Assembly: GCA_008921705.1 (NCBI GenBank)
Contig: VFFE01007646.1
Span: 317,533-381,532, forward strand
Reading direction: 5' to 3'
DNA from: Burhinus oedicnemus
Taxonomy: Eukaryota > Chordata > Aves > Charadriiformes > Burhinidae
Length of the DNA: 64,000 nt
The position numbers and the translations under genes were made by a program. The stretch's first letter is position 1. Each line of letters opens with the position of its first letter. The notes beneath the pieces were generated by a model that was given only the letters and a program-made list of their open reading frames with translations, was not told the DNA's origin and did no database searches. Of the stretch, positions 11,669 to 23,640 are shown one piece after another.

Positions 11669-14317
11669 CTTGGAAAAAACCCACATCATTCTATTTATAG
11701 GCAAGAAAAATGCAAAATTGTAATAATGACAGCAGGTGCTTATTTTACATTTCACAATTCTGATGTGAACGCAGCACCACTTAAAAGACCGATGGTCTTC
11801 TGTGTTTATTTCAGCAATGCGGTAGCCAGGCATATTACAAAATGTCCAACACCAGAAACTGCTTGGTCAACTTATCGGATGGCGGTCTGTCTATTTTGGT
11901 AAAAAGCCCCTTCCCCCAACGCTTTACTCTGATCTACCGAGCAGCAAATACTATCTCTGTGGACATATTCCTACATATAAGCTTTACCTTGGCTTTATTG
12001 TTGGGTTCACTTAACGCGTGTTCTTAACCAGAATACAACTTTTTTAAATGCGCACGCACTTTATGTATTACATTATGATTTGAAGATACTACCCTGCTTT
12101 GGAGGTAATAACTCTGACTTGGGGAGAGCTAAGACAGAAAACAAACCTTCCTGCCAAACCATCTTCTGGGCAGGAGTGCTGGCAGTGGGGCTGAGCTCCG
12201 CAGAGGAGGGGCACGGCACGCGAAGGCACAGCGTAAGAAACCTAACAAGCTAGCCGGGGACACACGGCAGCGAAGACGAAACAGTCTGGGCGTCACAGTC
12301 GTCTCTAGCTAACAGGTGAGTCCCTCGGGTGTGCAAGAGAGTTCAAATCCCACAGCGCTGCTGTCAGCGCCGCCGTCTGAATGACTTGGATTAAAGCTGG
12401 CTCGGATGTGCCCACCGTGGGGAGGCGTCCGTTCCTGGCAGCACTGAAGATAAGCCCTCAGCAACTAGAGGGACTGCAAAGACTGCAGGCTTGTGAGGGG
12501 AAAAAAAAAGAAACGTGGCCTTGACCTTTTGAGTGATGTGGGCCTTCGAGGTACAAAAAGGGATTTAGCTCTTGTGATCTCCCGAGAGAAAGGAGCTCTT
12601 CTGGGACAGACTGGGCGGAAGAGCAGGCAAGGGAAGCAAGCAGCTTCTTCGAGGATGCCACCGCAGTCATCCAAAAGCCACTCAAAACCAGACTGTGCTT
12701 AATAAAGTTAACGATTTTAGTGTATTTCCGTAACAACAAGCCAACCTGTCACAACGTTAAATTCGTCAAGCTTGGAAAAATACAAACTGGTTTGTTTATA
12801 TTCCCCGCTTTTTCAGTTTTTCTTGTTTAACAAGAGATTACTTCATTTTCAAAACAATTTTATTTACCCACTGCAACAGTGTCACTGTCACAGGATTGCT
12901 GCAGTACAGCTGGAGGCCTGCCAGCACTTGTCGTTTCGACATATGAAATGTAGCGTTGCCAGGGAAATCCTGCTCCCTTTATTGTTCTGATTTGCAGTGT
13001 TCCCCTTCTTTCCCGCTGACATCCCAGCTGCCCCCTCTGTCATACATCTGACATCTCTTCTCATTTTTTAATAGAAAAGCAGGAAGAAATATTCGTGCAT
13101 TAATACATGCTAATAGATCTCCTCCTCCCATTATTCTGGGTTACTTCTTGTTCATTTCCCAGTAGCGTACAACGAAACAACATTCTAAGGACCCCCCCCA
13201 ATAACCAAAAAAAGGACTGGGGGCAGTTTCTCCCGGAGTAGATTGCATCTTTGGGTACCTCGCTGTTTAAAGAGGACCCAGGAATACCTCACGTGGAGTA
13301 ATGTGACCCAGTTTTTTCTTACTGGCTTGCATCAGTTATTCTTAATTTATGTTCATTAGTTTCATTTAGTACGTTCTGTGAAGCAGCACCATGGCCATCA
13401 ATTGGCTGAAACATGATAGTGTTTTTAATAGTTATGGAGATGTTTTGACATGATTGAGTTCAATTAGAGGTCTCTTAGATGTACAATAAAGGCCCTCAAT
13501 CAGTAGCAACACTTTTACAAGAAAAACACTGGAAATATTCATGTCTATAGGTAACCTCCAAAATATCTTCCAGACTTGCTCAGTGAAATTTAAAGAAAAC
13601 CCAAAAGAGGCCTTATTGCTTGAACTCTAACTGCTCAAACAACACACTAAAAATTATGGAGGTTAACATGATCTGAAACCTGTGTAGCTGTATTTTTTTG
13701 GGTGTTCAAATCATACAATCTCTTTTAAGTCCCAAATACAAAACCAGTTAAATACAAGGTTAATTAGAAATTGCTTCTAAACACTTAAGAGAGTGTCAAG
13801 AAAAAAGACATTTAAATAAAAACAATCCTAAAGACCATGTTAAGGTTGCTCTACCTTGGAAAGAAAGTAATAAAACCCAAGAAGCTAAAATATAGCTGGA
13901 GATGTCATCGTGATGAACTAGAAGATGTCAACAGATGAAACATCCCCAGGACTCTTCAAAGCATCTTGGGTCGTGTCTCACATTGACGTATGGGGAAGTT
14001 GTACTGTTTATATGTAACCTAGGAATGGTTTTGTGCATCATTATAAATAGGATTTCAATAATAAATCACGTTAGGACTCCCCACTTTCTTCTACTTGGAG
14101 GTAAGAAATAAAGCACCTTAAAATATTAACAAAAAATAAAGAAAAAAAGAGGAAAGCATCTTGTGAGCCAGTACTAAAGAGCTATGCATTGGTGTCATTC
14201 TGACAAGTAAATAACATCACAGCAGTTAATTGCTCACTATTCGGTATCATCTTCTAAAATTGTCTCGAACTTGTTCTGCAACTGAACAAATTGTTAATTT
14301 GAAAGTCTTTTCATTAC
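11669..14317 (-). other. TENM1: TENM1 intron (2.6 kb)
   Basis: Non-coding. It includes a CpG-dense patch at 12195-12436, listed separately, and otherwise AT-rich unique sequence. No repeat of a known family and no exon was recognised. Confidence 0.85.
12195..12436. other. CpG-dense patch inside an intron
   Basis: About 20 CpG dinucleotides occur in about 240 bp (for example CACGGCACGCG, CAGCGCCGCCGTC and GGCGTCCG), while the flanking intron has very few. There is no open frame of note across it. It may be an unmethylated regulatory element, an intragenic CpG islet or a G+C-rich insertion. The count was made by eye. Confidence 0.35.
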
Positions 14318-14579
14318 CTGTAGCTCTGGAATAACAGTTCCTCTTTCGGGACAGGACCCTCCAAATGCTGTCAAGGGTGAAGGGAGTACAATCGGATTTG
14401 GGCTGACAAAACTACTGATGTCACAAGATGGTGTGTCTGACTCTGTTCTTTGCATTACAACTTTGTCTACAATGATAAATCTATTCCAAGGCAACCAAAG
14501 TGTCCTTTTTTCAGATATGAAAGGAGATCTGTCAAAAACTAGAGTGACAGAGATGCCTCCAACAGCCACAAGGTCAAAA
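14318..14579 (-). CDS. TENM1: TENM1 exon: end of transthyretin-like domain and start of FN-plug
   Basis: This 262-nt exon runs from phase 2 to phase 0, with acceptor CTTTTCCAG and donor CAG|GTAATG. It encodes SFDLVAVGGISVTLVFDRSP (last transthyretin-like strands), then EKRTLWLPWNRFIIVDKVVM, the linker SDTPSCDISSFVSPNPIVLP and GGSCPERGTVIPELQ. The RTLWLPWN block is nearly invariant in all teneurins. SPNPIVLPSPLTAFGGSCPE follows TENM1, whereas TENM2 has RPDPIIISSPLS (recalled). The segment leads into the FN-plug, which closes the bottom of the YD shell. The next codon, Val, starts the following exon exactly at the junction. Confidence 0.95.
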
Positions 14580-16001
14580 CTGGAAAAGAGAAAACAAAAT
14601 GCTTTGTTTCTTTTTGTTTTATCATCATATTACCACAACTTTCAATGCATCACAAACAAAAACTTTATGTTGCTCGTTACAGCCCTTTGTTTACGATGTG
14701 AAATCATTCAAGTATACCTTCCCGGCATCACCTCGGTATTCACGAAGAAGCTTTACCTCTCTGTGCTCTCTCCCCGTATACACCAATAGCAAGGCACAGG
14801 ACTTCATGGTTACTTGGCCTATCTCCCCCCTATTTATCAACTAGAATCGATACTAACGAGTCATCTGTAACGAGAGTGTGGACCCAGTTACTTTGGTTTA
14901 TATGAAAAGGAATTCCTAGCCCAGAAAAGGGATGCTACTCATCATCTACACAGGTACAGCATGCAGAACAAGAAGTCTCAAAGCGTGTCAGGCCTCTTCT
15001 CTATTAACATATCCTTTTCCCTTTTTCTAAAAATAGCAGGAGGAAAAGGTTGAGTACATTGAGCAGGACACCCCTCTGTGCAGGATATGAAATTTTGGGG
15101 AAAGATGCTGATTGCACTGAGAACTGATTCAGCTCTCGTACATAAGGCAGGTGATCCTCTGGGGGCTATCGTGAAGAACCTTTGGCATATCTGGGCTGCA
15201 AAACAGTGGGACAGAGGCACAATATACAGCGTCTCAATTTTCCGAGTTTCTGACATCCACAGTCAGGCAACATAAGGTAATATGTAAATAGGTACTTCAC
15301 CCTCTGTATTATTGAACGCATCTATTATGGAGGCTTTTGATGGTAACAAACTGTGATAAGAAGTCAGACTTAATTATGCATATCTCATCACATTTCCCAA
15401 ATGACACCGATTACATTCACAGTGAAATACAGGTAGCATATTTTAATGCAACAACTTTATCCAGGCTAGTGTAAAGAGGAAATGATAATTACTAACTTTC
15501 AGCAGTGCGATTTGAAAGTCAATAAACTAAAGTAAAATAAATATGCATGCTCCTTACTTTTATAAATTGACAAAGCCAAACAACAAAAAAAATAAACACA
15601 TTACAAATTACACTTTCTCTGTTGAAAGAGAGCTTCTGATTTCTTGTCATTCACAACACAGCCAAGGAAGACGAAGTCTTAAACTGCCCTTAGCAGCTTA
15701 ATTCAAGTTCAGGAGCAAATCAGGACCCTATTGCAAAGGGATGGCCAACCCTGGAGTGCAATACAGAATATATAGGAACTTCATCTCTCTGAGAACTGAA
15801 CTCCGCCCTCCAAGCCTGGGGAAGAGAGGGAAGCCAGCATTGTCCAGGACTGGTTATGGAACAGCAATTTAACCATTTTGGCTCTGGAAAGAGTCTGTCC
15901 TCCCTTTTACTTGTGTGGCTCAGGTGATCAACTACAGGAGTGTAACTTCATTGACACCTCAGTAAACTACTTGGGAGATTCCCAGGTAACAACAGAAAAA
16001 G

Positions 16002-16039
<38 letters not shown>

Positions 16040-16367
16040 AAGACAGGGAATTCTCTGGAAAACCTGACTAATGAAAATATACAAATGTCAAGAAGGTGCT
16101 GTTACAGCACTTCTGACACATTTTGACTCCAGGTGTTTGAATGCCACTGTAATCTTGCTGTTGATCACTTTTTTTCTCCTTCTCTTTCTTCTTTGGTGCC
16201 TTTACCATAGAGAGCTCTAACTAAATGTGCTCCCAGAGCAGAGGGCCGGATGCCATCCTCAATCCACACTACGAGCAGTGATGTCTATGAAAATTTTGCA
16301 TGTGAACAGAAGGTGGTAGATGACCCTAACTATGCAAATCTAGAAAGACCATACATAAAAGTCTGAC
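14580..16367 (-). other. TENM1: TENM1 intron (1.8 kb)
   Basis: Non-coding. It holds a 35-A run at 16002-16036. At about 15706-15960 there are faint similarities to the palindromic repeat described at 53877-53965 (CAGGAGCAAATCAGGACCC and GGAGTGTAACTTCATTGACA), too weak for a firm call. Confidence 0.85.
16002..16036. repeat. Poly(A) homopolymer, 35 A
   Basis: An uninterrupted run of 35 A on the plus strand, preceded by CAGAAAAAG. It could be the tail of a retroposed sequence on the plus strand or simple slippage expansion. No matching retrocopy or target-site duplication was seen. Confidence 0.9.
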
Positions 16368-16487
16368 CTCCCATCTTGTCGACTGATGGTGTATCCATAC
16401 TCATTGTGGTGCAGAAAACTGACGTTCACTCCAACCAAAGGCGTTCCGTCTATTGCTACCACCTGGCCACGAATGACACATGCCCGT
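16368..16487 (-). CDS. TENM1: TENM1 exon: transthyretin-like domain, first part
   Basis: This 120-nt exon is phase 2 to phase 2, with acceptor TTGTTACAG. It encodes [40 protein letters not shown] and the first two bases of a Ser codon. This is the strand pattern of a transthyretin or carboxypeptidase-regulatory fold (RGxVxxxDGxPLxGVxV...TxxDGxF). It forms the small domain between the stalk and the beta-propeller. VNVSF contains an N-glycosylation sequon. The donor, GAG|GTCAGA, has C at +3 instead of a purine and is the weakest 5' splice site in the window. Since the exon is frame-neutral, its skipping would delete 40 residues without a frameshift, though that would break the domain. Confidence 0.94.
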
Positions 16488-17191
16488 CTGTAACAAAAAG
16501 AGTAGAAGGCAACACGTTAGACGCATCAGGAGGGTGAGAAGGGCACTGATCTCAGAAACCGTGCTATACTTCTGCCCCAGTCAGTCAGAACGGCTCTGAT
16601 ATCATTGTGACTGTTGATTTTAAATGAAAATTCAAACAAGTCCAAAAGATTGATTTGAAAAACCATTATCTCATGAAGTGACACACAGACTCTCCCATGA
16701 ATCGCTGGTGTATCAAGAATATATTTCCATTTCCGGCTATATTTCAGGATACCATTTGTTCTGCCACTGAATAGCACTGCAGAGGTTTCACTGATAGCGT
16801 GATTTAGCTTGCTGCAGCTCTAGGGGGTGATGATTTGTGAAAGGGGAGAATGAAACCTCATTCTCCGCTGCTAAGAATAGGGCATCACTGTCTATTAGAA
16901 AAAAGCTGAACTAATGTGATAAGGCACATGATCTTCACCAAACTTCAGAAAGTTATAAAGGTAAATCAGAGAGTGCCTAATCAAGTGTAACATACATTTT
17001 TCTCAACCCCCCATCACATCTTATGCACTTTAAATTCCCTCTGGGATGTGTTGGACTTGCACCCACTTTCCAGCATAAAAATCCTCCCATTCCAGTAAAG
17101 AAGTTTGAATATGGCAGCACAGCAGAACGCATCAAAGTCAACAGACAGGAAAGTGAAGTCATTACTAAGTGGGTCTAATCGGAGGCTAACA

Positions 17192-17465
17192 GGATCACAG
17201 AATCATAGAAAATGAGAGCTGAAAGGAAATACAAGACTTTATCTTGTCCATTCCTTTGCCTCAGGTAAGATCAACTATACCTACATTACTCCAGACAGAT
17301 GCTTGTCCAACTCCATAACCTCACCAAGTGACCCATTCCAATGCTTCTGTATGAGTGCTTTACTCACGGCAAGATTTTCCTACTGTCTAATTTGAATTTC
17401 CACTGCTGCCCTTTAAGACCATTACTTTCACCCTAGCCACAGAAATGGTGAAGAAATTACTCTTT
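17192..17465 (-). mobile_element. Ancient CR1 LINE 3' fragment, minus orientation
   Basis: The plus strand reads as the reverse complement of a CR1 3' end: CACAGAATCATAGAA near 17195 (complement of the ATTCTATG-type terminal repeat), then GACCCATTCCAATGCTTC and CTAATTTGAATTTCCACTGC, ending in the TTAAGACCATTAC block. The order and spacing fit old CR1 copies found in birds and reptiles, with heavy divergence. CR1 elements are usually cut at the 5' end, as here. The subfamily is not determined. Confidence 0.7.
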
Positions 17466-18615
17466 TTCTTAGCTTTAGCCTTTTACTTATTAGAAGACCG
17501 AAATGAAAAGGAGACAAGTCTCATCAAGCATGAGGAGTAAGATGTAAAATACCCTCACGGTGCAGATTAGGACCTAGTGGGATTTGTCTAAGGGCTTACA
17601 CAGCCGCATTCCACTGAAACACCTTTCAGTATTTTGCCCTGTGCTGCCAGGTACGCTACATTAGCATACCTCCACCGGCTGAACGGATCCAGGTCTTGGG
17701 ATCTAACGGTACAACTGCAGATATTTCCTGGAACTGTGGTTTCACATAATGAAGTGAACAGTGTATGCAGAAGTTTTTTGATAACGTTAAGACATTTAGG
17801 GTCAAATCCAATAGAACAGTTATAAAGGTAACTGGTATTAATTACTCAATAAGCATAAATTTAGACATTGTTATGTTTCTCTCTCAATTTGAAAGTTCAT
17901 GGTAGACTCCCAACAGACACATCCTACTTGTGCACAGTGAATATGTGATCTAAAGGAAAAACTTCATAGCTCCTCAGATGGAAGTTATTTAGGAGTCTAC
18001 ACATGAATTTAAAAAATACCCTTTGAGAGATTAATTGATCATGATCCAATGAAATCATACGCACAAATTGGAGACCATAAATTTCTGAAAATTCTGACTT
18101 GTTTCATAAGATCCCATTCTCCAAAGCCTCTTGACAGGACACTAATTTATCACTATGATATCATCAAACCCAGCTGACCATGACCTGAGAAAATGCAACT
18201 GGTAAAAATTAACCCCTTTGCAAGTACGCCATTCACCACCGCTGCTAATATGAATTCCATGCTCCCAGGACACAGAAAGATGCTGATTTTCAGCAAAGAT
18301 GCTGATAAATCCCAGAGGAATGGAAGAGGCTGCATTACTGCTAGAATGCAAAACAGAGTTCTGATTTACCACCTTTTCGTTTTCTACATTAACTAAATTG
18401 GTTGTGGTCCTATTTGTGGGCAAAACCCAGTGCCCCACTGAAGGCAATCAAGCTCTTGTGTGTCTCAACAGACTCACAAGACTCACTCAACAGAACAGCC
18501 AGGTTCAATTACTCTTTGATTTGTTAGAGCAGAAAATACGGGTTTCTATTGTTTTCTCGTATTTCTAACTTCAACGGACCTGCCTTTCCTTTTCTAATCC
18601 CTTTATTAGGGCACT

Positions 18616-19100
18616 CCATATATTTACAATACACATCGGTGTGAGAGAGAGAGACCCCTAAGAGTCATCATTATTCAGTACGTTATTCTTGTACTCCTGT
18701 TTGTTCATTCCACACATACCTGTCTTCCGACTCTACTCCGTCCTCATATTTTATCAAGCACACAGATTTGTGCGATAACATCTCATCAAAGTCTTCATTA
18801 TTTCATACATAGTCTCTTTCCTCTACTCATTCACTTTACTTCTCATTATTCATAAATAATATTGAGACTTATCTTTTGACTTTCTTGCTCCTTTTTATTC
18901 TTCATATTTGACAAGCCACATACATTTACAGTATGTGATAAAGAGTCATAAACCTCATTATTCTACATTTATCTGTATTGAACTGTCTTTGCAGCCTTTT
19001 AGATTTTAAATGTTCTAAGCCTGCCTCTGTGTTGCTACATTTGTCCTCATTATTTACTGTCTTTTTATTACCTACTCTAAGTTGAAGAGTCTTCTACTCT
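18616..19100. repeat. Degenerate tandem repeat, units of about 125-160 bp
   Basis: A CT- and AT-rich stretch in which the same order of motifs recurs with drift. A TCATATTT-like start (18616, 18743, 18901) is followed by a CACA/TGTG pair and then TCATTATT (near 18667, 18796, 18954), with further TCATTATT copies near 18844 and 19045. I read this as three or more old, diverged units. It is not a protein-coding repeat. Spacing is irregular (127 then 158 bp), so convergence of low-complexity sequence is possible. Confidence 0.4.
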
Positions 19101-21144
19101 CCAGCCTCTTCTTGAATTACCAGCACCTACTAAATCTCTGACTAAGCACTTGATCAGAATTAGTTATAATTTTTGCATTTACCGCAGGTAGGAAAACAAT
19201 TTTCAGTTACTTTATGACCAGCGCTGATCTCAAGGGCCCGGGGAGGTAACAAAGCGGACCACCAGGCCCGGAGGCATGCTGGCATGCAGGTTCCCTGCAG
19301 TCTTGCTGCTTGCAGAAGACCTCACTTAATTCCTTTCCTTACCAGAGCTTTTAGGGCATGTTCCCCGCAGTGATGTCACTTCATACTCAACTGCCACGTC
19401 ATGCTTCCTTGCTTCACCATTCACCCTCTTTCCAGAGGAGCTGTGGACCTTGCTACCGCTCACTGCTTTTCTGAATTTTAACAGAGAAACCTCTAAAGAT
19501 CATTATGCCTCCTCAGTGTGCTGCACGTCCCTCTGCTATTCTCAGCCTCTAAGATTTATTCTACACGCTTGTGACTGTCCTGCTTTTCTTTCTCAGAGGA
19601 GATAATAACTCAAACTACCCGTCCAACAGTCACCTACTTGCAACAATTGCATAATCTTGGACTAAGGCTGTCCAAGTTGTTTTAACTTGAAAGTAAGCGC
19701 AAAAATGTCTTTTCTAATTTGGAGGAGCTGGGAAGGAACATGTCCCCAATAAGCTGCCTTAGTGTTTTCAAATGCATTAAAAATGTTTCTAGTCCCCTGG
19801 CAAGCTGTACTAAATCTGCAACTCCAGAGGGAGCAGTTGGCTTTTTGCGAGAAAGCAGAGATTCCCACGGGTTGCAGGTGGCCTAAAAGAAGTAGGATTT
19901 CTCTGTCAATGCTTCACGGGTCATTCCGCGTATAACTGAGGATCTCAGCTCTGTGGGTTTCAGCTCTCTGCCGTCAAGCAGTTCGTTTGACATCTCTAAT
20001 TTAAAATATAAATAGAAGTTTAAAATTCTGGATGCATTCTTTCACTACTTGTAAAGCATTTTATTATTCCACCACCATTCTGCCTTGCTCTACTACTATT
20101 CATCTGTTATTTTTTTTGCTTTTGTTTTGTGCCTTAAGTTGCCAATAATCTCTGAGCAGCTCAGGCTGAGACATTAGGCTCAGATGTGGAACTCCGTCAA
20201 GCAGCTTGTGAATTCGCAAGCGTCACATTACCAGAAGATGTCATTTACTGTATTACATTTCTGATTAAAATCTTCAATGAGAGAAATTAAGCTAAAGGCT
20301 AGTAAGGTACATTCATTTCTTCCTGCTGACAATGTTGCTGTAAGCAGCCTTTGAAGGGTAATTAATTCAGTACCATACACTGGACCCTTTTTGTAGGCAA
20401 TTTGCAGCGAGTCAAATAGCTTGCCAGCAGCATGCATTAAAAACATTCAGCAAAGAAACAAGCTAAAAAACCTATCTGAGAACACAAGTTGATAAAAACA
20501 TCTTAATGTGCTACACCCCGCTCCATGCAGTAGGTCAAAGCCATTCCTGATGTAAGCAAATACATTTCCATTTATGCAGAATGTGTCTAATCTGCCTTTC
20601 AGCGTGTCACAGTTTAAGTTGGGAGGTCGTAAAAACCCAGTACAAATAACATAGCTTTGACATACTAAAAAGCAAAATATGTTTTGAAAACATCTAGCTC
20701 CTTAACATTAATTCTGATGTAGTATTTAGCCATGGCTCAACGCAACACCCTGACTGCGTTGTAGAAGCCAAATATTAAAAAATTAGATCTAAGCTAAAGT
20801 CTAAGATGCGAATGCAAAAGGATAGATTTCCCAGCAGCTGTCAGCACAACTAATTTTAGTATTTCAGATGATGCTGAAAATGCCAGGATACGGCAGAGAC
20901 AAAACACTTTCAGTCTGAAGGACAGAGATATTCTTCACCATTTTTTGATATATTTCCCAAATCTATTCAACATCACTTTGGCTTTATCCGCAGTGAGATT
21001 CATGCAAACATCACCCATATCGGAGTTCCACTGACCTATGGTACAGTAAAAGACCGCATGATGTCATTTGAATCAGAAGTCTGAAAACATTGGGTAGATG
21101 TTTCTTCCTTAACCCTCCTAATGGTCTCAGAGACTTCTTGCAAA

Positions 21145-21156
21145 GGGGGGGGGGGG
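21145..21156. repeat. Poly(G) run, 12 G
   Basis: Twelve consecutive G on the plus strand, so poly(C) in the TENM1 transcript. It is prone to length variation and sequencing error. No gene is affected. Confidence 0.9.
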
Positions 21157-23423
21157 AAAGCCAGAGAGGGCTTTGCAAAATTTGAGCACTAGTGGGAATG
21201 GATGCCAGTGCTCTGAAATAAATGAATGCCACTATTTCATCCAATCCTATCAACACTTCTTGTTGAACCATAAATGCTATAAAATAAGGGGCATTTCAGG
21301 CAGCCATGACTTAATATCATCTGCCTGGACACAACCTTTTCAGCAACAGCCAAAAGGAGATTAAAAACCCCCAAGCATTCTTTGGTCAGTACCAGATAGG
21401 CAGGAACACAGATTTCTGATTTTTTTTTTTACTGTAGTAACAGTTGTCTTTCTATATTTTTTCAGTAATGTTAATTCCCAGGAGAAGAACAGACATTAGA
21501 TGACAGTCAGATTGACAACGTCAGAGGAAGATTTCTGAACAGAGGCAGGACAGCTAAGCTGTTGCCTCCTTCTGAGATCTGTCATCCTTGAGGAAAATTC
21601 TGGCAGTTTTTAATAATATTTGACTTATGGATGAGCAATTTTTCAACAGCCTGGAAGACTGGAAGATCAAGCAAAGTGTGGACTGATGAACTCCTCAGGG
21701 TGCCCAGCACACTGCAGATTACCCTTGACAAAACCCCGGAGACACGGCACAGCGCAAGTCTCCAGACACCGCCCCGATGCCAAAGATACAGCCACAGCCT
21801 CATCTGAGTCCCAATGATCTTCTCATCAAACTCACTAGTAATTTCTTTACAGTGGGAGGAAATGATAGCTGGGGCGTGAACAACGCACCAATGCAAGTAC
21901 CAGTCGTATTCCTTAGCGGTATAAAGCATCAAACCACGGTGAGGGTGGGCTGCTGCTCACACACGAGCCTTCGCTGCTCTTCGTTCTTCAAAGGCACGGC
22001 AGATATCAGGGTAAAGAAACGAAACGCTCAGAAAAAGCTTTTAAATCCAAGTTAAATCCCATCAATGCTAGCTCTAAAAGATCACTTCCTTATATCTATA
22101 AAAGCACGTTGACGGGATTATGTGCAATCTGGCTGCTAACATTTGCAGTGTCACAGAACACCGTACAGGCAGCTTGAGTGCTCCCCTCCTCTCTGAAAAC
22201 ACTCACTGCGAGACATTTTGATGAGGAAAATCTTTCAGTGGTGACTTTTGGTTTAAACTGTCTACAGCCCGCCAAGGACCTTGCACCAGGTGCGATGGCG
22301 CTGTTCCACCAGCGAGAGACCTGCCATTGGCAGGTCGGTGCTTTTCACGGAGTTCATTCTCGTGCCCTATTGTTCTACGTATCTATAACATCCTGTTACA
22401 TTATTAATAGTGATTAAATGTTTAGGTATTTCAGATCAATAAAGACTCTGTTTACATATTTACTTTATTAAAAATTCATAAGTTACAAAGAGAAAGTGCA
22501 CTGAATTTGTGTGCAGCTATGGAATGAAGTCCAGGTTGCAACCTAAGTGCTATGTACTGTACTGTGAAAATAAAACAAACTCTTATGCCCTTATTACTGG
22601 AAGATGGTTTATCTAATGTATAGGCCTAGCTGACAGGGTAATAGTTGGGTGATGTGGATGATTTGTGGATCTCTTTGTCAGCATGTAAGTTATAGCTTCC
22701 CAGGTGAACTACAGCATAAAAACTTATGTGCCCCTGTATTTCACATGTTCAAGAAAATCTGTGTTACCAGGTTTCCTGAGCAAGTAAGCGCCCCTTTCCT
22801 ATTGCACAGTCTTTTCCCGTTACAGGGCAAGCCAATCTCACAAACACTGAGGGATCACTCTGCTGCTTGCACGACAGCTTGAGAGTAACCCGCAGCACAA
22901 AATGGTAATCTCCACGTGGTCTATCAACAGGCAGTGAAACCAAAAAAGTTTTTTAATTAGGTAGCTGGATTACATGTAAGTGACACATGTTAAATTTATT
23001 ACACTGTAAATACCAATCAAATTCTATTGGGCAGAAAGGTGACTGAATACAGCGCATACGAATCCAGCTCGTCCTTCTGCTTCCTGCCACTGGGTGTATC
23101 TACAGCAGCACCCAGGGCTGAACTTCCCCCACTTGTGTTCTAAATACGAGATAGCTTACCTTCCATGACAGTCAAAGTCTTGTTAATAAGGGTAGCAGAG
23201 TTTGTGGCTGAGACCTTTTTATGAACCAGATAGGTAATAATGAGAATCTGATAAACAAGATCCTCAGCTGTTGGGACTTAAACATCTGCTATCCTTTCAA
23301 GTATTTTTTGATCACCAGGGAAGAATTCTCAGCTAGCCAGGTATCACTGTTTTTTTCCTGGTTAAAACATTTCATTACAGTTCTCAATATTCAGAAAAGT
23401 CTTTTGTCTAAAAGAAAACTCAC

Positions 23424-23640
23424 CTGCTCTCAAATGTGACATCTCCTGGGATTACATGAGTGCTTTCCTTCCCAATAAGGAATCTGATTCGATCATAGAA
23501 GAGCCTTGGAGGATGCTGAGAGAAAGGCAGTTGGCTGTGCTGAATGAGGTCAAGGGGATCAGGCGAGCCCTGGCAGAGAGGACTTGCGTAACAATTGGTT
23601 TGCTGGCAACAGTCAGGGTCTACACAGTCCGTCAAGCCAT
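23424..23640 (-). CDS. TENM1: TENM1 exon: Cys-rich linker after EGF 8
   Basis: This 217-nt exon changes phase from 1 to 2, with acceptor CCTTTTAG and donor CAG|GTGAGT. It encodes DGLTDCVDPDCCQQTNCYAS, PLCQGSPDPLDLI, then LFYDRIRFLIGKESTHVIPG and DVTFESR. The acidic, disulfide-rich CVDPDCC block completes the DNDGDG element begun in the previous exon. The FYDRI..LIGK helix-like segment leads into the transthyretin-like domain. DCCQQTNC and LCQGSPDPLDLI are TENM1-type; in TENM2 I recall LQSAC and CRGSRDPLDII. Its length is not a multiple of three, so skipping it would shift the frame. It is therefore expected to be constitutive. Confidence 0.95.

Larger units (their letters stand above)
16488..23423 (-). 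other. TENM1: TENM1 intron (6.9 kb)
   Basis: Non-coding. It contains an ancient CR1 relic (17192-17465), a degenerate tandem array (18616-19100) and a 12-G run at 21145-21156. The rest is unique AT-rich sequence with no recognisable exon. Confidence 0.85.
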
